Source: Aldrovandia affinis
Taxonomy: Eukaryota > Chordata > Actinopteri > Notacanthiformes > Halosauridae
Assembly: GCA_029706075.1 (NCBI GenBank)
Contig: JAINUG010000018.1
Span: 1,449,001 to 1,513,000 of the forward strand
DNA length: 64,000 bases
Reading direction: 5' to 3'
Each line of letters opens with the position of its first letter. Position 1 is the first letter of the stretch. Made by a program: the position numbers and the translations under genes. Of the stretch, positions 23,621 to 36,039 are shown piece by piece. The notes under the pieces were generated by a model. That model saw nothing but the letters and a program-made list of their open reading frames with translations. It was not told where the DNA came from and did not search any database.

Positions 23621-25079
23621 TCTTTTGTCCCTGTAAAAATCCACCCATTATGGTTTTTTTTGTATGTTTTGGAGATTGAAGAATAGTAAGCTCCTTTGGA
23701 ATAAGGGTTGTCTGGGCCCCATAGAGACACGCACACAAATGGAGCTGGATGTTCTCCCGGGTCAGTGCATGCAGTCGTCTTGCTGCTCTTCCACATGAAG
23801 CAGCGGCGGCGTTCTGGGGGCGGCCTCCTGCCGCAAGGGAGAGCGAAATGTTTAATGTACACGATTATTTAAAAAATGTATAAAAAATAGGCCTGGAACG
23901 ATGTCCTCCAGAACAGGAAGCCCTGTAAGCCCTATAGCTCATTTTAATGACATCATTAAATTTTCAGCATTGGTGAGTACTCGCAGTTCTCTCTCCCTCC
24001 TATAAAAACCGTTGTCATTCCTGCGAGCTGTCCCGGAATCTGCTCCGTTCAACAATTTCATAGTCCCCAACTCCTTTTGAGCTAATTACCGCTTTGCAGT
24101 GTAATCAAGGCAAATTGAATTGCCTATTAAAAAAAAGTGAATGAAGCTCTTTAAAAAGGTATTATATCCTGAGACAGATTATGGAGGAGACTTCATTACG
24201 GGATTGACTTGGAGTGCAGTGCAATCGTCATGGCTAGAAATGTTTTCAGACCTGGCATGTGCTCCCATTAGACACAGGTTCAAGTGGCTGAAGACCTTGC
24301 CTCAGGTCATGCAGGACCCTGGAGATCTTAGCTGGCTTGATTGGCTGGAGAGTTGAAGGAATTAACCAATCCAAATGCACAACGTAGGTGTCATCTCAGG
24401 AGTTGTAAAGAAACCAGCCGTTCTTATTCCTGACGTTCGTTAAGACTCCGTAATTGTTTTCCATGCGATTTGAATACGAGATTGAGTGCGTAGGCAGGAA
24501 GGCACGCTTGTTTAGAAAAAGCCCACATGGCACCCTCAAACAACTCAAGCCATGATCCTCAACATCTGAGATGGCCATGTGATGGCAAATTCATTACCTG
24601 GAGCTTTATTTCATCTGTTTGGCTTTTTCGTGTGAATGTGATGCAGAATGAGAGAACTGTTGGGGTTGGTTTTTTTGCAGTGTATGGTGTGGAAAGGACG
24701 TATGCAATTACATTATTTGTGATGATCACTTTTAACGTTACCCTATTCTTCCCATAAAAAAAATAAAATGAAATGTTAATAACAGCTAAAGCTGGAATGA
24801 TTAGGCGCAGGAATTTTTTTTGAATATGTCAGACACCTATAATATTTTTGTCTTTATTTTACACAGTGTATTTTGAAATGTATGAAATGTTATTCCCAGC
24901 ACACCTGTGCATAGTTTTTTCTGAAAGCCTTAAAAAATGTCCCGTCCCCCAAAAAAATAAATGAATAGAAACTGCTAAAGATGTTAATTGTTTTTGCGAG
25001 AAGCCTTGAAGTGGCAGGCCTCATGGGTCCCTGAGCAGGATGGCTCGAGTGCAGATGCTAATCGAGTTGAGCATTAAAA
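23621..25079. other. Intron sequence, no feature recognised
   Basis: Mostly AT-rich. No repeat pairs or coding exon recognised. Confidence 0.45.
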
Positions 25080-25512
25080 TCTGCCGAACACCCACCCACT
25101 GCAGGCTCTCCCCTCCGCTCTGAAATCAGGAAAAAACACTCATCCCGTTCCCCACATCAATTATACAGATGAGATGCGAAAGGGTGAAAATTGCTCTCCG
25201 CCAATCCCCAGCACTCTGTCCATCACGGTCGACGGGGGGAATTAGACGGCGACGTCCGAAGATGCTGTCCCGCTGTGGCCCCCTCTTGGCGCGGCTCATT
25301 GTTTCACGGGCACCTAATCAACACCCCCTTCTTGCGCATGGCGCCATGGTACTACCGCTGCTAACCCAGCTAGCCGGGTCTGATGATTACACAAGGGGCT
25401 CTGACGTTGGCCGCCAGAGATCCGCCGCGTCGTTTAATAATCCCTCTTTATTGATGCGTGGGCCTGACTGGCATCTGCTTATGATAATTTGGTATTAAGC
25501 GCTTAATATTGA
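25080..25512. promoter_or_regulatory. Candidate conserved non-coding element
   Basis: A repeat-free GC-moderate island ends in a homeodomain-rich segment with TTTAATAATCC and a perfect 16-bp palindrome TATTAAGCGCTTAATA at 25493-25508. The SINE at 25612 lies just beyond. Regulatory function is inferred from motif content and the CDKAL1/SOX4 context only. Confidence 0.35.
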
Positions 25513-25611
25513 CATCTTCATGGGTTCCTTCTGCTTCTACAAGGATGGGTGCTTGCAGTTCGAAGTCAGATTTGGCAAGTGCCCTGGCAGTAGCCGAGAA
25601 AGACGACATAA

Positions 25612-25759
25612 TATACGGCATTTAGCAGACGCTTTTATCCAAAGCAACTTACAGTAGTGAATGCATACATTTTCAGTATATGTGGCCCCAGTGGGGATTG
25701 AACCCACAACCTAAGCGTTGCCAACGCTGTGCTCTACCAACTGAGCCACAGAGAACCAC
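25612..25759 (-). mobile_element. tRNA-derived SINE, family 3
   Basis: Minus-strand copy with an intact head: A-box TGGCTCAGTTGGTAGAGCA and B-box GGTTCAATCC (one base off consensus). A short middle and the tail follow, seen on the plus strand as GGCATTTAGCAGACGCTTTT. It is longer and better preserved than the copy at 12930. Confidence 0.88.
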
Positions 25760-26369
25760 ATTACTACGACATGTAGTTTCATCTTCTGAGTGGCCCGCTC
25801 CCGTTCAGGATTGTGGTCTTAGTTGGAGGGACAGGAGTTTTGGGTCCCTGCTTTCCATAGTGTTAGCTAGTTTGATGTCATTGCAAAACACTTGCCTTTG
25901 TTCCATAGTTCTCTTCAGGAAAAAAACACCAATTATAATGTTATTATTTTGACCCCATTCTTTTTGGTTACCTTCCTCCTTGGCAACATGTTTGATTTTG
26001 CAACCTCAGTCAGTTCCTAATTGATCATTCCGAAGAAGAAGCACGAATTCCTCCCACACACAAATCCACAGCGAGAATATGTTAGGAAAATAGAGATGTG
26101 TTAAGATGGCTGATTGTGTTCTTAGGAATGTCAGAAGGTCTCAGTGCATTCTCCAGGCTGATATTATTCCATTCCAGGCCTGCTTGGAGTGCAGGAGCTC
26201 AGCCTCATTTAGTTTATCTCCCCTTTTCTTTTTTTCTCTTTCTATCTCAAATGACAAACAGAATCCAGCAGTCGGAGAAGAACTGGAGACGCTCAGCTCT
26301 CTAAGTGTGTGAAAGAGTTTGTGGTAATTTGGGGGATTGATTTTTTTTAAAGCTTCACTATGCCTAATA

Positions 26370-26715
26370 GCCCTTGAAGTGCCCTTTCATGACAAGTATC
26401 TTATCCCAACGTCCTGTCACCACACGCCAGGAGAAGCCATTTGGGCCTGTGGCGTCTGCGAGCTCAGCAAGTGGCATCATATTGAAATCCGAAACACAGA
26501 AATTACGCGGTGGTGGCTGAAATTTGCATCTAATAAAGGCAGATTGCCCACAGATCTGTATCGCTCTGATAACGTCCCCCTTCCCGTCAACTCCCCAGGG
26601 TCCCCGTCACTGTGGTAATTACATAAAGCAGCATAGGTCCGTGGCCGTTATTGCGTACATGCCTCCTAATGTGAGCCTAAAGGAAGGTGGGCTATAAATA
26701 AGAGCTGAGTCGACT
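26370..26715. promoter_or_regulatory. Candidate conserved non-coding element
   Basis: A repeat-free island includes AATTTGCATCTAATAAAGG near 26521 and TAATTACATAAA at 26615-26626. Moderate GC and no coding frame. Enhancer-like by motif content; unproven. Confidence 0.35.
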
Positions 26716-26879
26716 CCTTGTGACTCTCAGAAAACGTCAAATGGGGAAATCCTTATTACTCTTTTGCCATTTGCTGTTAATGTTGTACCACAAATTAGAT
26801 GTCCCAAAAACATCTAAAGTCATTGTGGAAATAATTAAAGAACAATTGCAAATTGCTTTGTAAATCACGTTTACATTCA

Positions 26880-27314
26880 TTGCATACATACAATTCCAGG
26901 TGCTAGGAGCATCCACATAGTTAAACTAGGACCCTGTAGGTAAATCTGTAGCCATAATTCAAGGCAGCAATAAAACAATCAGTGCGGAAAATATAGGTGA
27001 AATAATGCCTAAACCTAATACAATACATAAACAAGTAGACATGAGTGCAATACTAGACTGCTATGTCCCTAAGTAACAAAACCGGACTTCAGGGAGAGGT
27101 GCACCCTGAAGAGGTGAGTCTTTAGTCGTCGCTTGAAGGTGGCCAGGGTCTCGGCTGTTCTGACTTCCACGGGAAGGTCATTCCACCATCGAGGAGCCAG
27201 AACCGACAGGAGACGTGACCGGGAAGCACAGGTGCGGAGGGGGGGAGGCGCCAGGCCACATACACACACAAGGTCTTCCACATGCCTTCTGGCAAACTCT
27301 CGGGGAGATTTCAT
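26880..27314 (-). mobile_element. L2-type LINE, 3' end fragment
   Basis: The minus strand encodes the C-terminal end of an L2/CR1-class ORF2 reverse transcriptase protein (27314 down to 27069). The diagnostic run SVLAPRWWNDLPVEVRTAE is followed by TFKRRLKTHLF. After the stop comes a 3' UTR with AGGGTCCTAG and GCTCCTAGCACCTGGAATTG, which matches the L2-like tail at 49556-49668. The 5' part is truncated exactly where a Tc1 fragment begins. It is a dead fragment. Confidence 0.85.
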
Positions 27315-27845
27315 GTGTTTTTTTCCACCCTCCCATGAAGCACAGCTTTATGAAGTGCCCGGGCTATTGTTGCCCCATGGACAGTTTCCCCCATCTCTGC
27401 CATGGAAGACTGTAACTTCATCAGAGTTGCCATAGGCCTCTTGGTGTCCTCCCTAATAAGTGCCCTTCTTGCACGGATGCTCATTTTTGTAGGACGGCCT
27501 TTTCTAGGCAAATTTACAGTTCTGCCATATTCTTCTTTATGATGGACTTAATAGTGCTCCGGAAGATATTTAAGTCTTTGACATCTTATATCTTTCCCAT
27601 GATTGTGCTTTTGAATAACCTTTTGTTGGATTTGTTTTGAACGTTCTTTGGTCTTCATGATGAAGCTCTTGATTGGAAATGGACTAACCAACTTTGGGAC
27701 CTCTCACAGACAGGTGTGTTTAATTTGAAACACCTTCATTGTACACAGATGGACTCCAATCAAATAATTATATGACCTCTGAAGACAATTAATTGCACCA
27801 GAGTTTATTTAGGGGTGAATACTTATGGAATCAATTATGTGTCTG
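27315..27845 (-). mobile_element. Tc1-like transposon, 5' fragment
   Basis: The minus strand begins near 27845 with the familiar Tc1 leader (CCATAAGTATTCACCCCTAA, a 5' untranslated region), and a start codon at 27658 opens MKTKERSKQIQQKVIQKH. The frame is interrupted and resumes as RKGRPTKMSIRARRALIRE (27511-27311), the second helix-turn-helix/GRPR-like region. The DDE domain and right terminus are missing. The break point abuts the L2 fragment. Confidence 0.85.
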
Positions 27846-28869
27846 TTTTTCACATTCTCATCTGAAAGCTACATAATCAGCATAAGCGGCCACATCGTCC
27901 TGCTGAAACGTTCTCGCATCAGTGAGCTAGTGGCGGATGGGTCCCAGGACGTTTTCGGTGTAGCACCGTGCTGGCAGGCTACCATTGGCTGCTTTCTGCA
28001 CCTGTCTTTCAGGTGAAATGACCCCTGAAAACAAACAACCAGCACCACAAACAAGCACTTTCACTGCTTTGCCCAACAGCCTCACAGATTTTCCAAAATA
28101 GCTTTTTTTGGGGTGAAAAGTGGTATTACTTGATTTGAGCTGACTTCATAAATCATTGACACATGATAATGGCTGTTTTATTCTTTTTTTAAAACAAATG
28201 TTCAGGGCAGGCTTTTGTTTAGTCTGCTTTTAGACCCCGTTATTTATCATTTTCCACAATTGTCGATTTTCTTTTCTTTTTCTTTTTCTCGATTTGACAA
28301 GTCACACAAAAACATTGTAAAGTCTCATGAGTAGAAGCTAATGGAACTGTGGCAAGGTACCCAACGCACCTCTCTGCACCACTGTCTGACTCAGGAGCAG
28401 CGGAGGATGTTCGTTCGTTCATCCCATCGGGACCCGCAGGAAGTGACAGAACTGACTCCACAATGTACTGCCTGCAACGCTGTACGTGTCCGTCACACTG
28501 GCTGACATTCGTCGGGGTTGCCAGAGGTGTTTCTGTATGTTGTTCCTGCCAAGCTTGATTATACAGTTTTAATCGAGAGTTTAGTAAGTGTGAATGCCCC
28601 CCCCCCCATGCTCACCTGCCTTTATTTTAGCCTAATAATTCATCACATGTTAGTTTCTTGATCTTCACCGGCCTCCAGGTTCCTGTAAATCATCTCATCG
28701 CCCACTGTACAGCATGCCCAACCACCTCTCAGACGAATGAGCCAATGTGCAGTGTAAATAGTGAGGAAGGTCCTTTTGAGGCTCAGTACATTTTCAATGT
28801 GTGTTGTTTTGTCTGGCACCTCCTCCGAATGTAAAAATTAAATGAATCTGTTCCCACTGTGTTCATTCC
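27846..28869. other. Intron sequence, no feature recognised
   Basis: No repeat or coding segment that I can support. Confidence 0.45.
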
Positions 28870-28917
28870 CATTCCCCTGCTAGTGTGAGCAGCTCATTCC
28901 CCTGCTAGTGTGAGCCT
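28870..28917. repeat. Two-copy 24-bp tandem duplication
   Basis: CATTCCCCTGCTAGTGTGAG plus four bases occurs at 28870-28893 and again at 28894-28917 with differences only in the last bases. Confidence 0.9.
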
Positions 28918-28934
28918 TCTCTCACAGCCCCTGT

Positions 28935-29060
28935 TTTTTCTTTTTATTATTATAGTTCTTCCAGTTTTTCTTCCAATTCAGTAGCCAATTATACCCTATA
29001 CCCTTTATTTCGATTTACCCTCCCCTACGAACTCGTCGCCCATCACTATGGGCGTTAGAC
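28935..29060 (-). mobile_element. SINE family 1, 3' tail fragment
   Basis: The plus-strand view shows CAGTAGCCAATTATACCCTA and CCTACGAACTCGTCGCCC, as in the 4140-4512 copy. The rest is lost. Confidence 0.6.
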
Positions 29061-31019
29061 TGTTGTTTCTATAGAGTTTTGTTGAATGAGTGTCCGTGTC
29101 AGCTCCAGGCTAGGGAACACATCCTTTGGGGAAGTTTTAACGTGCTGATATTTACCCTAACAAGGCAGTCGTTTCAGCAGCACTCCTAGCCGTGCGTCGT
29201 TAAAGCAACGTCCGACTGCCAGCTGGCAGCGTGTTCATCACGCCAAAGATTTAGCAGGTCCTCTTACATCCACTCGCGCTCAACGGGAATGCCATCGGCC
29301 GGCTCTGCCAAAAAAGCATTCCGGCTGTTGTTGTTTACCTGTCCCCCCCCCCCATTTGTCACCAGAAAGGAGTGTGTAGCGTTGGGCCGATTGGCACACC
29401 ATAATCAGCACCCCTCTCCGCACTCAACCCCCAAAGCCAAGAGCAGGGCCAAGTGTCACTGCTCACCCGTGGCCTGGCGGGTCCCTGGGTCCCATTCAGT
29501 CCAGGCTGTTCAGCTGCAGGCTCCGGGGGTTTGGCACAGCCTCCTGGCTGCCAGCCGCTTACCCCCCGCCCCGTCCCCACCACTCGCTTTGGAGCAGCCC
29601 GCCGCAGATGGCCAGCTCAGAGCTGCTTTCCGAAAGGCACAAAGAGAAAGCTGGCACACAGAAGACCATAAAAGAATCACTCCCCCCCCCCCCCCATCGA
29701 ATGCCGTCCCCATTTCATCTGGACACTCGTGGAGCTCCTGAGCCAGGACGGCAGGGGGTGACCCCGCCGGCTAATTTGTAATTCATGGCGAGCGACACGT
29801 CTTTTACCCCCAGATTATCTCCTGCTATAGACACACATAATAGATTCCTCTGCCTTCTGAAAGCAGGAGACACAGCGAAGAGCCAGGTCCAACAGGGCCT
29901 GTTTAAATATTTACACTTTGCTATCTATCTGTCCCAACAAGCACAATGCCAGAAGTGCAAGGGTGGGGGGGACATAACAATTGTGTTTTTAAAAAGGAAG
30001 CCTGAATCATTTTGGAGCGGTTGGAAGAATTGCTCTCTTCAGAGGCTGTTGTATGAGCTCTGGGGACCTGTAAAGTTTGTTGGCTGAATTAAGCAGTGAT
30101 GTCAGACTGAATTACCCCAGCGTCTGTCTGCGTTTCCCATCATCTTCCTCCGATATTATAGGTGCTCAGATTAGCCCTTCTGGCACCCAACAGTCACCTT
30201 TCTTCTCCTCTCCTCCGAGCACTGTTCAATGTGACATTGGTATTACTATGCCAGAGGTTTATTTACTGTTTCTCTGTCTCTCTCTTCCTCTTTTTTATCT
30301 CCCTCTCGATCTCTTTATCTATCTCTGTGAATGAAATATAGTGCCAGGGCCTAAAATAAGGCAATATTAGCTCTTCTGTGGACAAAATCAACAAGCCCAC
30401 ACATACCTTCTCTCAAATAGTAAGTTCTAGCTCTATCTCTGTTTACTATTGAGAGCTGAATTGTATTACTATTACTACTTCAGACGTTTTCCTTTCACCT
30501 GCACAGAAATCACAGTGGATCCACACAACAGACAGAGCTTTCGTTTGATCCTGTGTGTGTGTGTAAACAGCCGTGATCCTCCTGGCAATGTGAAAGGCCC
30601 TGCTTTTCTGTTCCTCCTCATTTTACCCAGTGCCTCTTTTTTGTAATATTGCGTTTGCTTTTACATGTGATTTTCAACACATCATTCAGCAAGAGGCGCT
30701 TTGGATGCCGGTAGCTTGCATGCCGCGGCGTAACCTCAGTTAAGTGAGGTGGTAGTTATAGCCATTGATGTTGCAAAGAAATGCAAAATGGCAGTTTCAA
30801 TCCCTGTAAATATAAAAAAACTAAAACAGGAATTAAAAAACAATGGCAAATGAGAAACCCTAATTACAGGGAAAATGCAGTTCAAACTCATTTGCAACAT
30901 TTCTTTTAATGATTTGCTTATGTCACCAGCGGCCAAGGTAGCTCTCGACCGTACCTGACAGGAAGTCGGTCCTGAGTGCTTCTCCAGAACAAATGAAACA
31001 AGCTGAGGAGAGGGAATTA
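29061..31019. other. Intron sequence with GC-rich patch
   Basis: A GC-rich patch with long C runs (29345-29355, 29684-29696) lies at 29280-29760. The 150-codon frame over it is compositional. The rest is unremarkable. Confidence 0.45.
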
Positions 31020-31265
31020 TCACATTACAGACAGGCCGAGGCCTTAGGCCATCTGAGCCAGTGTCCCCATGCCAGATGCTTGGAGAAATAACTAATCTTC
31101 GCAATAATGCACTGACGTGTCAACTGCAGTTACAAATAAATTGCTCTCTCAGCTATGCTAATATCCTCTGCACTGAATGAAGTAATTACAAGCCCTTACT
31201 ACACACAGAGAGGAATAATTACAAGCATTCTGGAAAGAGCAGGGCGCCTTCCATGGATTTTAAAA
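31020..31265. promoter_or_regulatory. Candidate enhancer with paired homeodomain sites
   Basis: A repeat-free segment contains the 11-mer TAATTACAAGC twice, at 31183-31193 and 31216-31226, 33 bp apart in the same orientation (about three helical turns). Other TAAT cores lie nearby. Such spacing suits paired homeodomain binding. Function is inferred. Confidence 0.38.
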
Positions 31266-31410
31266 TGTAATGCCCTTTTTCACAAATCCCCCACCCTGAC
31301 CCTCCACCTCCCCCCAAACCACCAACCTCTCATCCACTACCAAATTTCACCAATCAGTTCTTTATGCATGATTTTTGCAATGGGCAATTTGTAGCAGCCG
31401 TGGAGCCCCG

Positions 31411-31588
31411 TGTGCGTGCATGCCTGTGTGTATGTGCGTGCGTGTGTATGTGCGTGCGCATGCTTGTGTGTATGTGCGTGCGCGTGCTTGTGTGTATGTG
31501 CGTGCGTGTACATGTGTGTATGTGTGTGCGTGTACATGCGTGTATGTGTATGCCTGTGTGCGTATATGTATGTGTGTGTGTGTGTGTG
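31411..31588. repeat. Degenerate GT/GCGT microsatellite
   Basis: About 180 bases of GTGTGTATGTGCGTGC-type repeat, alternating purine-pyrimidine, with Z-DNA potential. It gives spurious Cys/Val and His/Thr frames. Confidence 0.9.
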
Positions 31589-33439
31589 AGAGGATAATAT
31601 TGTATACAGATGCATATTAAGCAGCACTACCCACAGACTCACTCTTGGTTCAGGATATGATTAATGTGATCCATCCGTGGCCAGATGGTGTAGAACAAGG
31701 CCCATCAATCAAAATGAAAAGACCATTGAGCAATCCTCACAATGGTTTGTTTAGGACTGGGGGGCTGGCGGCCGGGGGGAGACGAGCCCCTTCGCTCCCC
31801 TCCGCTTTATGCGGGATGCGTCGGGAGCGCTGTGTTTACACGGTGGGGGAAATGGACCTGTGCCCTCTCTCACTCCAAACAGCATCTTAACAGACTCGAA
31901 TATGCCTCCCCCCACACACACACACACCCGCGCGCGCACACGGGCCAAACCCAAAATCTGCTTCCCCCCAACACGCGTAGGACAGTCCGAAAACTTGCCT
32001 CCCCCCACACAGGCATGGAGCAAAACCTAAATTTGCCTTGTCACTGTGTCGTCTGGTCTGAGCTGTTCCCGCCCTGTTGGTGCGGGTGATTGGGTGAACT
32101 GGAGCACAGACAGCCCTGCTGTGTGTAAGGGCCCAGTCACTGGGCCCAAGACCAGAAGGGACTGGAGTAATGGACATCAGCCTGCTTATTCCACGAAGCG
32201 CCCGTCTCCCCAGCCTGCCTCTGTTATAGTACCATGTTAGTGGGGGTTTGCTGACTCGAGTCCAGTACAGTATAGGTTTAGCTTTCTGTTATGCATTTAA
32301 TTTTACCCCCTATGTTTTCACAAAACTCCTAAATGAAGACAGTGAAGCTCAGACCTTTCAGTGACTATATTAGATTACAGAGTGTAGAATTAGAAATTGT
32401 TATTATTATCTTGTGCGTGAGCTGCAGCAGTATAAGTCACTGCTTATATTTTGAGATTAGAAATGCATAATGACACCATAAAAAGTATATTGCTGATCTC
32501 TTGTTTTTAATGTTCCTTTGGATTAAGACGTGCATGGTTTACTTGGCTGTTTTAACTAGTTTACCTGTCTTTTTGTGTTCTAAACAAGAATTTATTGATT
32601 GTGGAATGTATATGGTGCCAGCAATCAACTAAATTTCATTCAAATCTTAACCTTGGATACCTAATGATTTCACTTGGATAATTACTCATTTCAGCTCATT
32701 TCACGTGAATATCTGTTGATTTCACTTGGAAACCTGCTGATTTTGCTTTGACTCCACAGACCGTTAATGACCCTCAAAGGCATTCTTTCATTGGTTGTCT
32801 CTGGCAGTGACTCACAGAAAGGGTCAGCTGCTATTGGTGATTTAGCGAATCAGGGAGCCATTGTATCTGAAGAAGGTGAGAGTAGGATTGTTTATGAATC
32901 AGTTATGAGAGCACATATTTGCAAGATTGAAAAGCCTTTATAGTGGATCTTTGAAAAAACAAACCCAGGGAAGGTTTTTGGTTGGAGATTCCAAGGATTT
33001 CTAAATGAGCCTTCTTGGGTCATTGCTTGCTTGGTATGATTGGTATTGCTTGATTGGTTTGTCCAGCTGAACACCTAGATTCTGGTAACAGCAACTGAAG
33101 TGTAGTTATTTAATCATCAAATGTGTCTTTTGCCACTAGAAATCCAGTGGTTGACATGCTTAATTCATTTTAATGCTCCTCGTATTATTATTATGGTTAG
33201 TTGCTTACTGCTTGTTGCATTAGACATTACTGTCGAGAAAGGATATCATTTTTGTGTCTATGTTTCGATTTGTACGCAATGTATTTTGACCACTATTAGT
33301 GATTGAGGATATAATGACTGATAATCCCACTTGTTGGTGAAGCTAGGTTCTTGTTCACTTTTACCACATAACAAAGTGGTGAACCTTGATGGATCTTGAA
33401 AAAAAACAGGCTTCTTTGATTCTTCCATAATTTTAACAG
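31589..33439. other. Intron sequence, short CA/CG patch
   Basis: A short (CA)n-(CG)n patch lies at about 31915-31942, with two similar CTTGCCTCCCCCCACAC and CTTCCCCCCAACACG phrases nearby. The remainder is AT-rich and featureless to me. Confidence 0.45.
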
Positions 33440-34270
33440 TCAAGTCCATCCAAATCATTGTCATTCCCCCCAAATTGCCCCTGTCCTCAGCCCCCCAGCC
33501 AGTGGCTGCTTCCAAAGGCGAGGGACTTGCTCCAGACCAGTGAAATGAAACCCAAGCCAGGCTTGGCAGTGAGCACTCTGAGACAAGTTTGCACCAGAGA
33601 GGCAGAGCGCCCATGACAAGCATTTCTTCTGAACTCCAGCCACCACAAGAGTCCCCCCCGCGCTCGGGTTCGGAACAGACGCCTAACAAGTCATCAGCCG
33701 AAGCCACTCGTTTATTACAATACCCCTGGAATTAACTAACTCGGCAGACGGAGGGGGAAAGAAGGTCCCATGCTGCCGAATCCACATCTGTTCATTACAG
33801 AAGTGTTCTTCCCTAATCTCACTACATTTGGTCCGAGACAGCGTCGCCTTCAGCCAACACAACAATGTCTCCAGCAGTGTTATGCTGTATGTCTGCACTA
33901 TTGACTTTCCTTTTACTTGAAATGTGGTCAATTAATTCACAAGAATGGCAACAGCAATTGTAAAAGTCTGTGTACGTTTCATTTGATTTGCCCCGTTTTG
34001 TATTTCTATTATGTGGAAATCTTATATTTTTTTCATCCGTGAAAACAAAAACAACAATTAAGTTATTTTTCTTTCTGCTGTCTATGGCAAATCCAATCAA
34101 TTAACAATTAGTAGGTTAATTTATGTTTTGTATAGTTTAATTTCCAACCGAATCTGTTTATGTTTTTGATTTTAAAAGACTAACCTTTTGCACGTCTCCA
34201 ACTTGACATTTTTTATGTGTATTTAATTTGCTTTTCGCTCCCTGGTTTATGTTAATTAACACTCCTTTCA
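33440..34270. promoter_or_regulatory. Candidate conserved non-coding block
   Basis: A long stretch without repeats has many AT-hook and homeodomain-like cores, including CAATTAATTCAC near 33930, CAATCAATTAACAATTAG near 34095 and GTTAATTAAC at 34251-34260, mixed with GC-normal sequence. Density and length resemble enhancer-rich introns. Not verified. Confidence 0.35.
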
Positions 34271-35412
34271 GCAGAGGAGAATTGGATCAGGAGAGCAGAG
34301 AGACCAAATGCCTCCTTCAATGCCTCCCCCCCCTAAGCTTTTGTTGAAACAGGCACACTCATGTAAAAGCAGCCAGATGGAATAATAACACAAATCCTGG
34401 TGTTTTGTGTCAGAAATGGTAAAAAAAAAAAACGTGAGCGGCGTGTGCATCAGTCAATAAGTGTTATCCGTCGGTAGGTGCCGGAACCAGTCGGCAACAA
34501 CGTACGAAGGCGAACAACGAAAACGGAGGTCCAAATTGCTTCATTTTATCTCTGCTGCTTTCATGTTTCCGGACCTGTTTTGTTTCCCGGATAACTTGAA
34601 AGGCTTCAATTTACATATATCTATGAAAAGAGAGGGAGGTAAATAGAATGAATTTGACTAAATAAGCCCGTATGGGGCTGTCCTACCCCCCGATCAGAGT
34701 GGGTGTTGATTAAAAACCTCTTCCCCACTCAGGGAGCGTGTGTGTGGAGGGCTGTAGATACCTGCTCTGTCTGTCCCTCCGTCTTTATGTCTCCTGTCTT
34801 TTTAAGCATCCGGTCTGTCTGTTTTCTGGCATTACACTGTCCGCGCGTTGCAGTAGAATAAAGCAGGCCTGTTCAAAGCTGCCAGCGAACACGCCACCAC
34901 GAGAGACTATCAATCATCACACCAGGCCAACCCCATAAATCTCCCTCCAAATGCACAGCATTGGCCCCACGAAAACCGTTTAGCTTTCTTGGTCCGGATT
35001 GGGAGAAGTGGGACACGTTGAAGGGCCCATCTGCGGAACAGCGAGGCGATCACAGTGGCGTGGCCAATGAGTGTGCGTACGGCGAAGACGCTCTTCAGAG
35101 CGCCGCACGGACTGTGTCACAGTGTGGTCAGGCCTTTCAGCAAAGGGAGGGGCGGAGGCGGTCAACGCGCCCCGGGGTTTCAGAGGAGAGGGATCTTGTA
35201 TGAACCAGTCACTGACGTAGAAGGAAGCCAGAACACCGAAGCCATGTCACCATTCTGGCCCCCCAGGCACGACTGTACCCCAGGTTCACATTCCACCAAA
35301 TTCTGTTCAATTGTATTTCACTGTAGCATTGCTGGAGAAGTAGTGAAATACATATAATAAATGTAAATGTAGTGCTGGTTCAAATTCCACAAAAATCTGC
35401 CAGATCTATTCA
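34271..35412. other. Unique intron sequence
   Basis: No repeat or coding exon recognised. A GC-rich patch lies at about 34960-35190. Confidence 0.45.
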
Positions 35413-35555
35413 GTGGTTCTGTGTGGCTCAGTAGGTAGAGCATGGCGTTGACAACACTTAGGTTGTGGGTTCGATTCCCACTGGGACCACATATACTGAA
35501 AAATGTATGCATTCACTACTTTTAGTCACTTTGGATAAGTCTGCTAAGTGGCATA
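35413..35555 (+). mobile_element. tRNA-derived SINE, family 3
   Basis: The head starts GTGGTTCTGTG and its first seven bases pair with GGACCAC at the head's 3' end, an almost complete acceptor stem. A-box TGGCTCAGTAGGTAGAGCA and B-box GGTTCGATTCC are consensus. The middle and tail follow (GTCACTTTGGATAAGTCTGC). A tRNA finder would probably call a pseudo-tRNA here. The attached tail shows it is a SINE. Confidence 0.9.
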
Positions 35556-36039
35556 AATAAAATATAAATAAATTGTATTGGTATTACTGCTGAAGACTAT
35601 AAATCGAGTATAATAATTGTAAAAGTCCAGCAGAAATAAAAGAGATGGGAGCTGACCTCGTGAGCAGTGAAAAGAGCTATTGGACTGACCTGAGATCAGT
35701 TAGGGTACCCGCATGATTCAGGAGACTGCTATTGCAAGAGTGTGAAGAGGTGTATTTTAATTGTAGATATAAACATTGATGGCGTGTCTGACTCTCATGC
35801 TAATTGTGTTAGATCATCCTATGGTTCTGCAAACTGTTTGCCCACAGAATAGCTCTTACTACTGGTATTATGTTATTATTTATTTTGTACCTTAAAATTT
35901 GTGTGGATCTCTGTGCAGTCCCTGTAAATGAAAGAGACTACACCCCAAATCTGGCTGTGTGCAGGGGGGGGGGGGGGCGTGCACTCCCAGTGTGTGAGAG
36001 ATGCTAACAGGATAAGCAGGCTGTTCATTACTGAGTAAG

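Noticed and set aside
28361-28558. Open frame suggestive of a small exon
   Set aside because: No recognisable homology, no convincing splice pair, and not in CDKAL1 order.
29289-29741. 150-codon plus-strand frame
   Set aside because: Pro/Ser/Ala-rich and driven by C runs and GC composition. No family resemblance and no splice context.
31337-31642. About 100-codon His/Thr-rich minus-strand frame
   Set aside because: Translation of a GT/GCGT microsatellite.
35413-35490. Possible tRNA gene with good A and B boxes
   Set aside because: It is followed by the same middle and tail as copies at 25612, 43437 and 45231, so it is a SINE head and not a tRNA gene.
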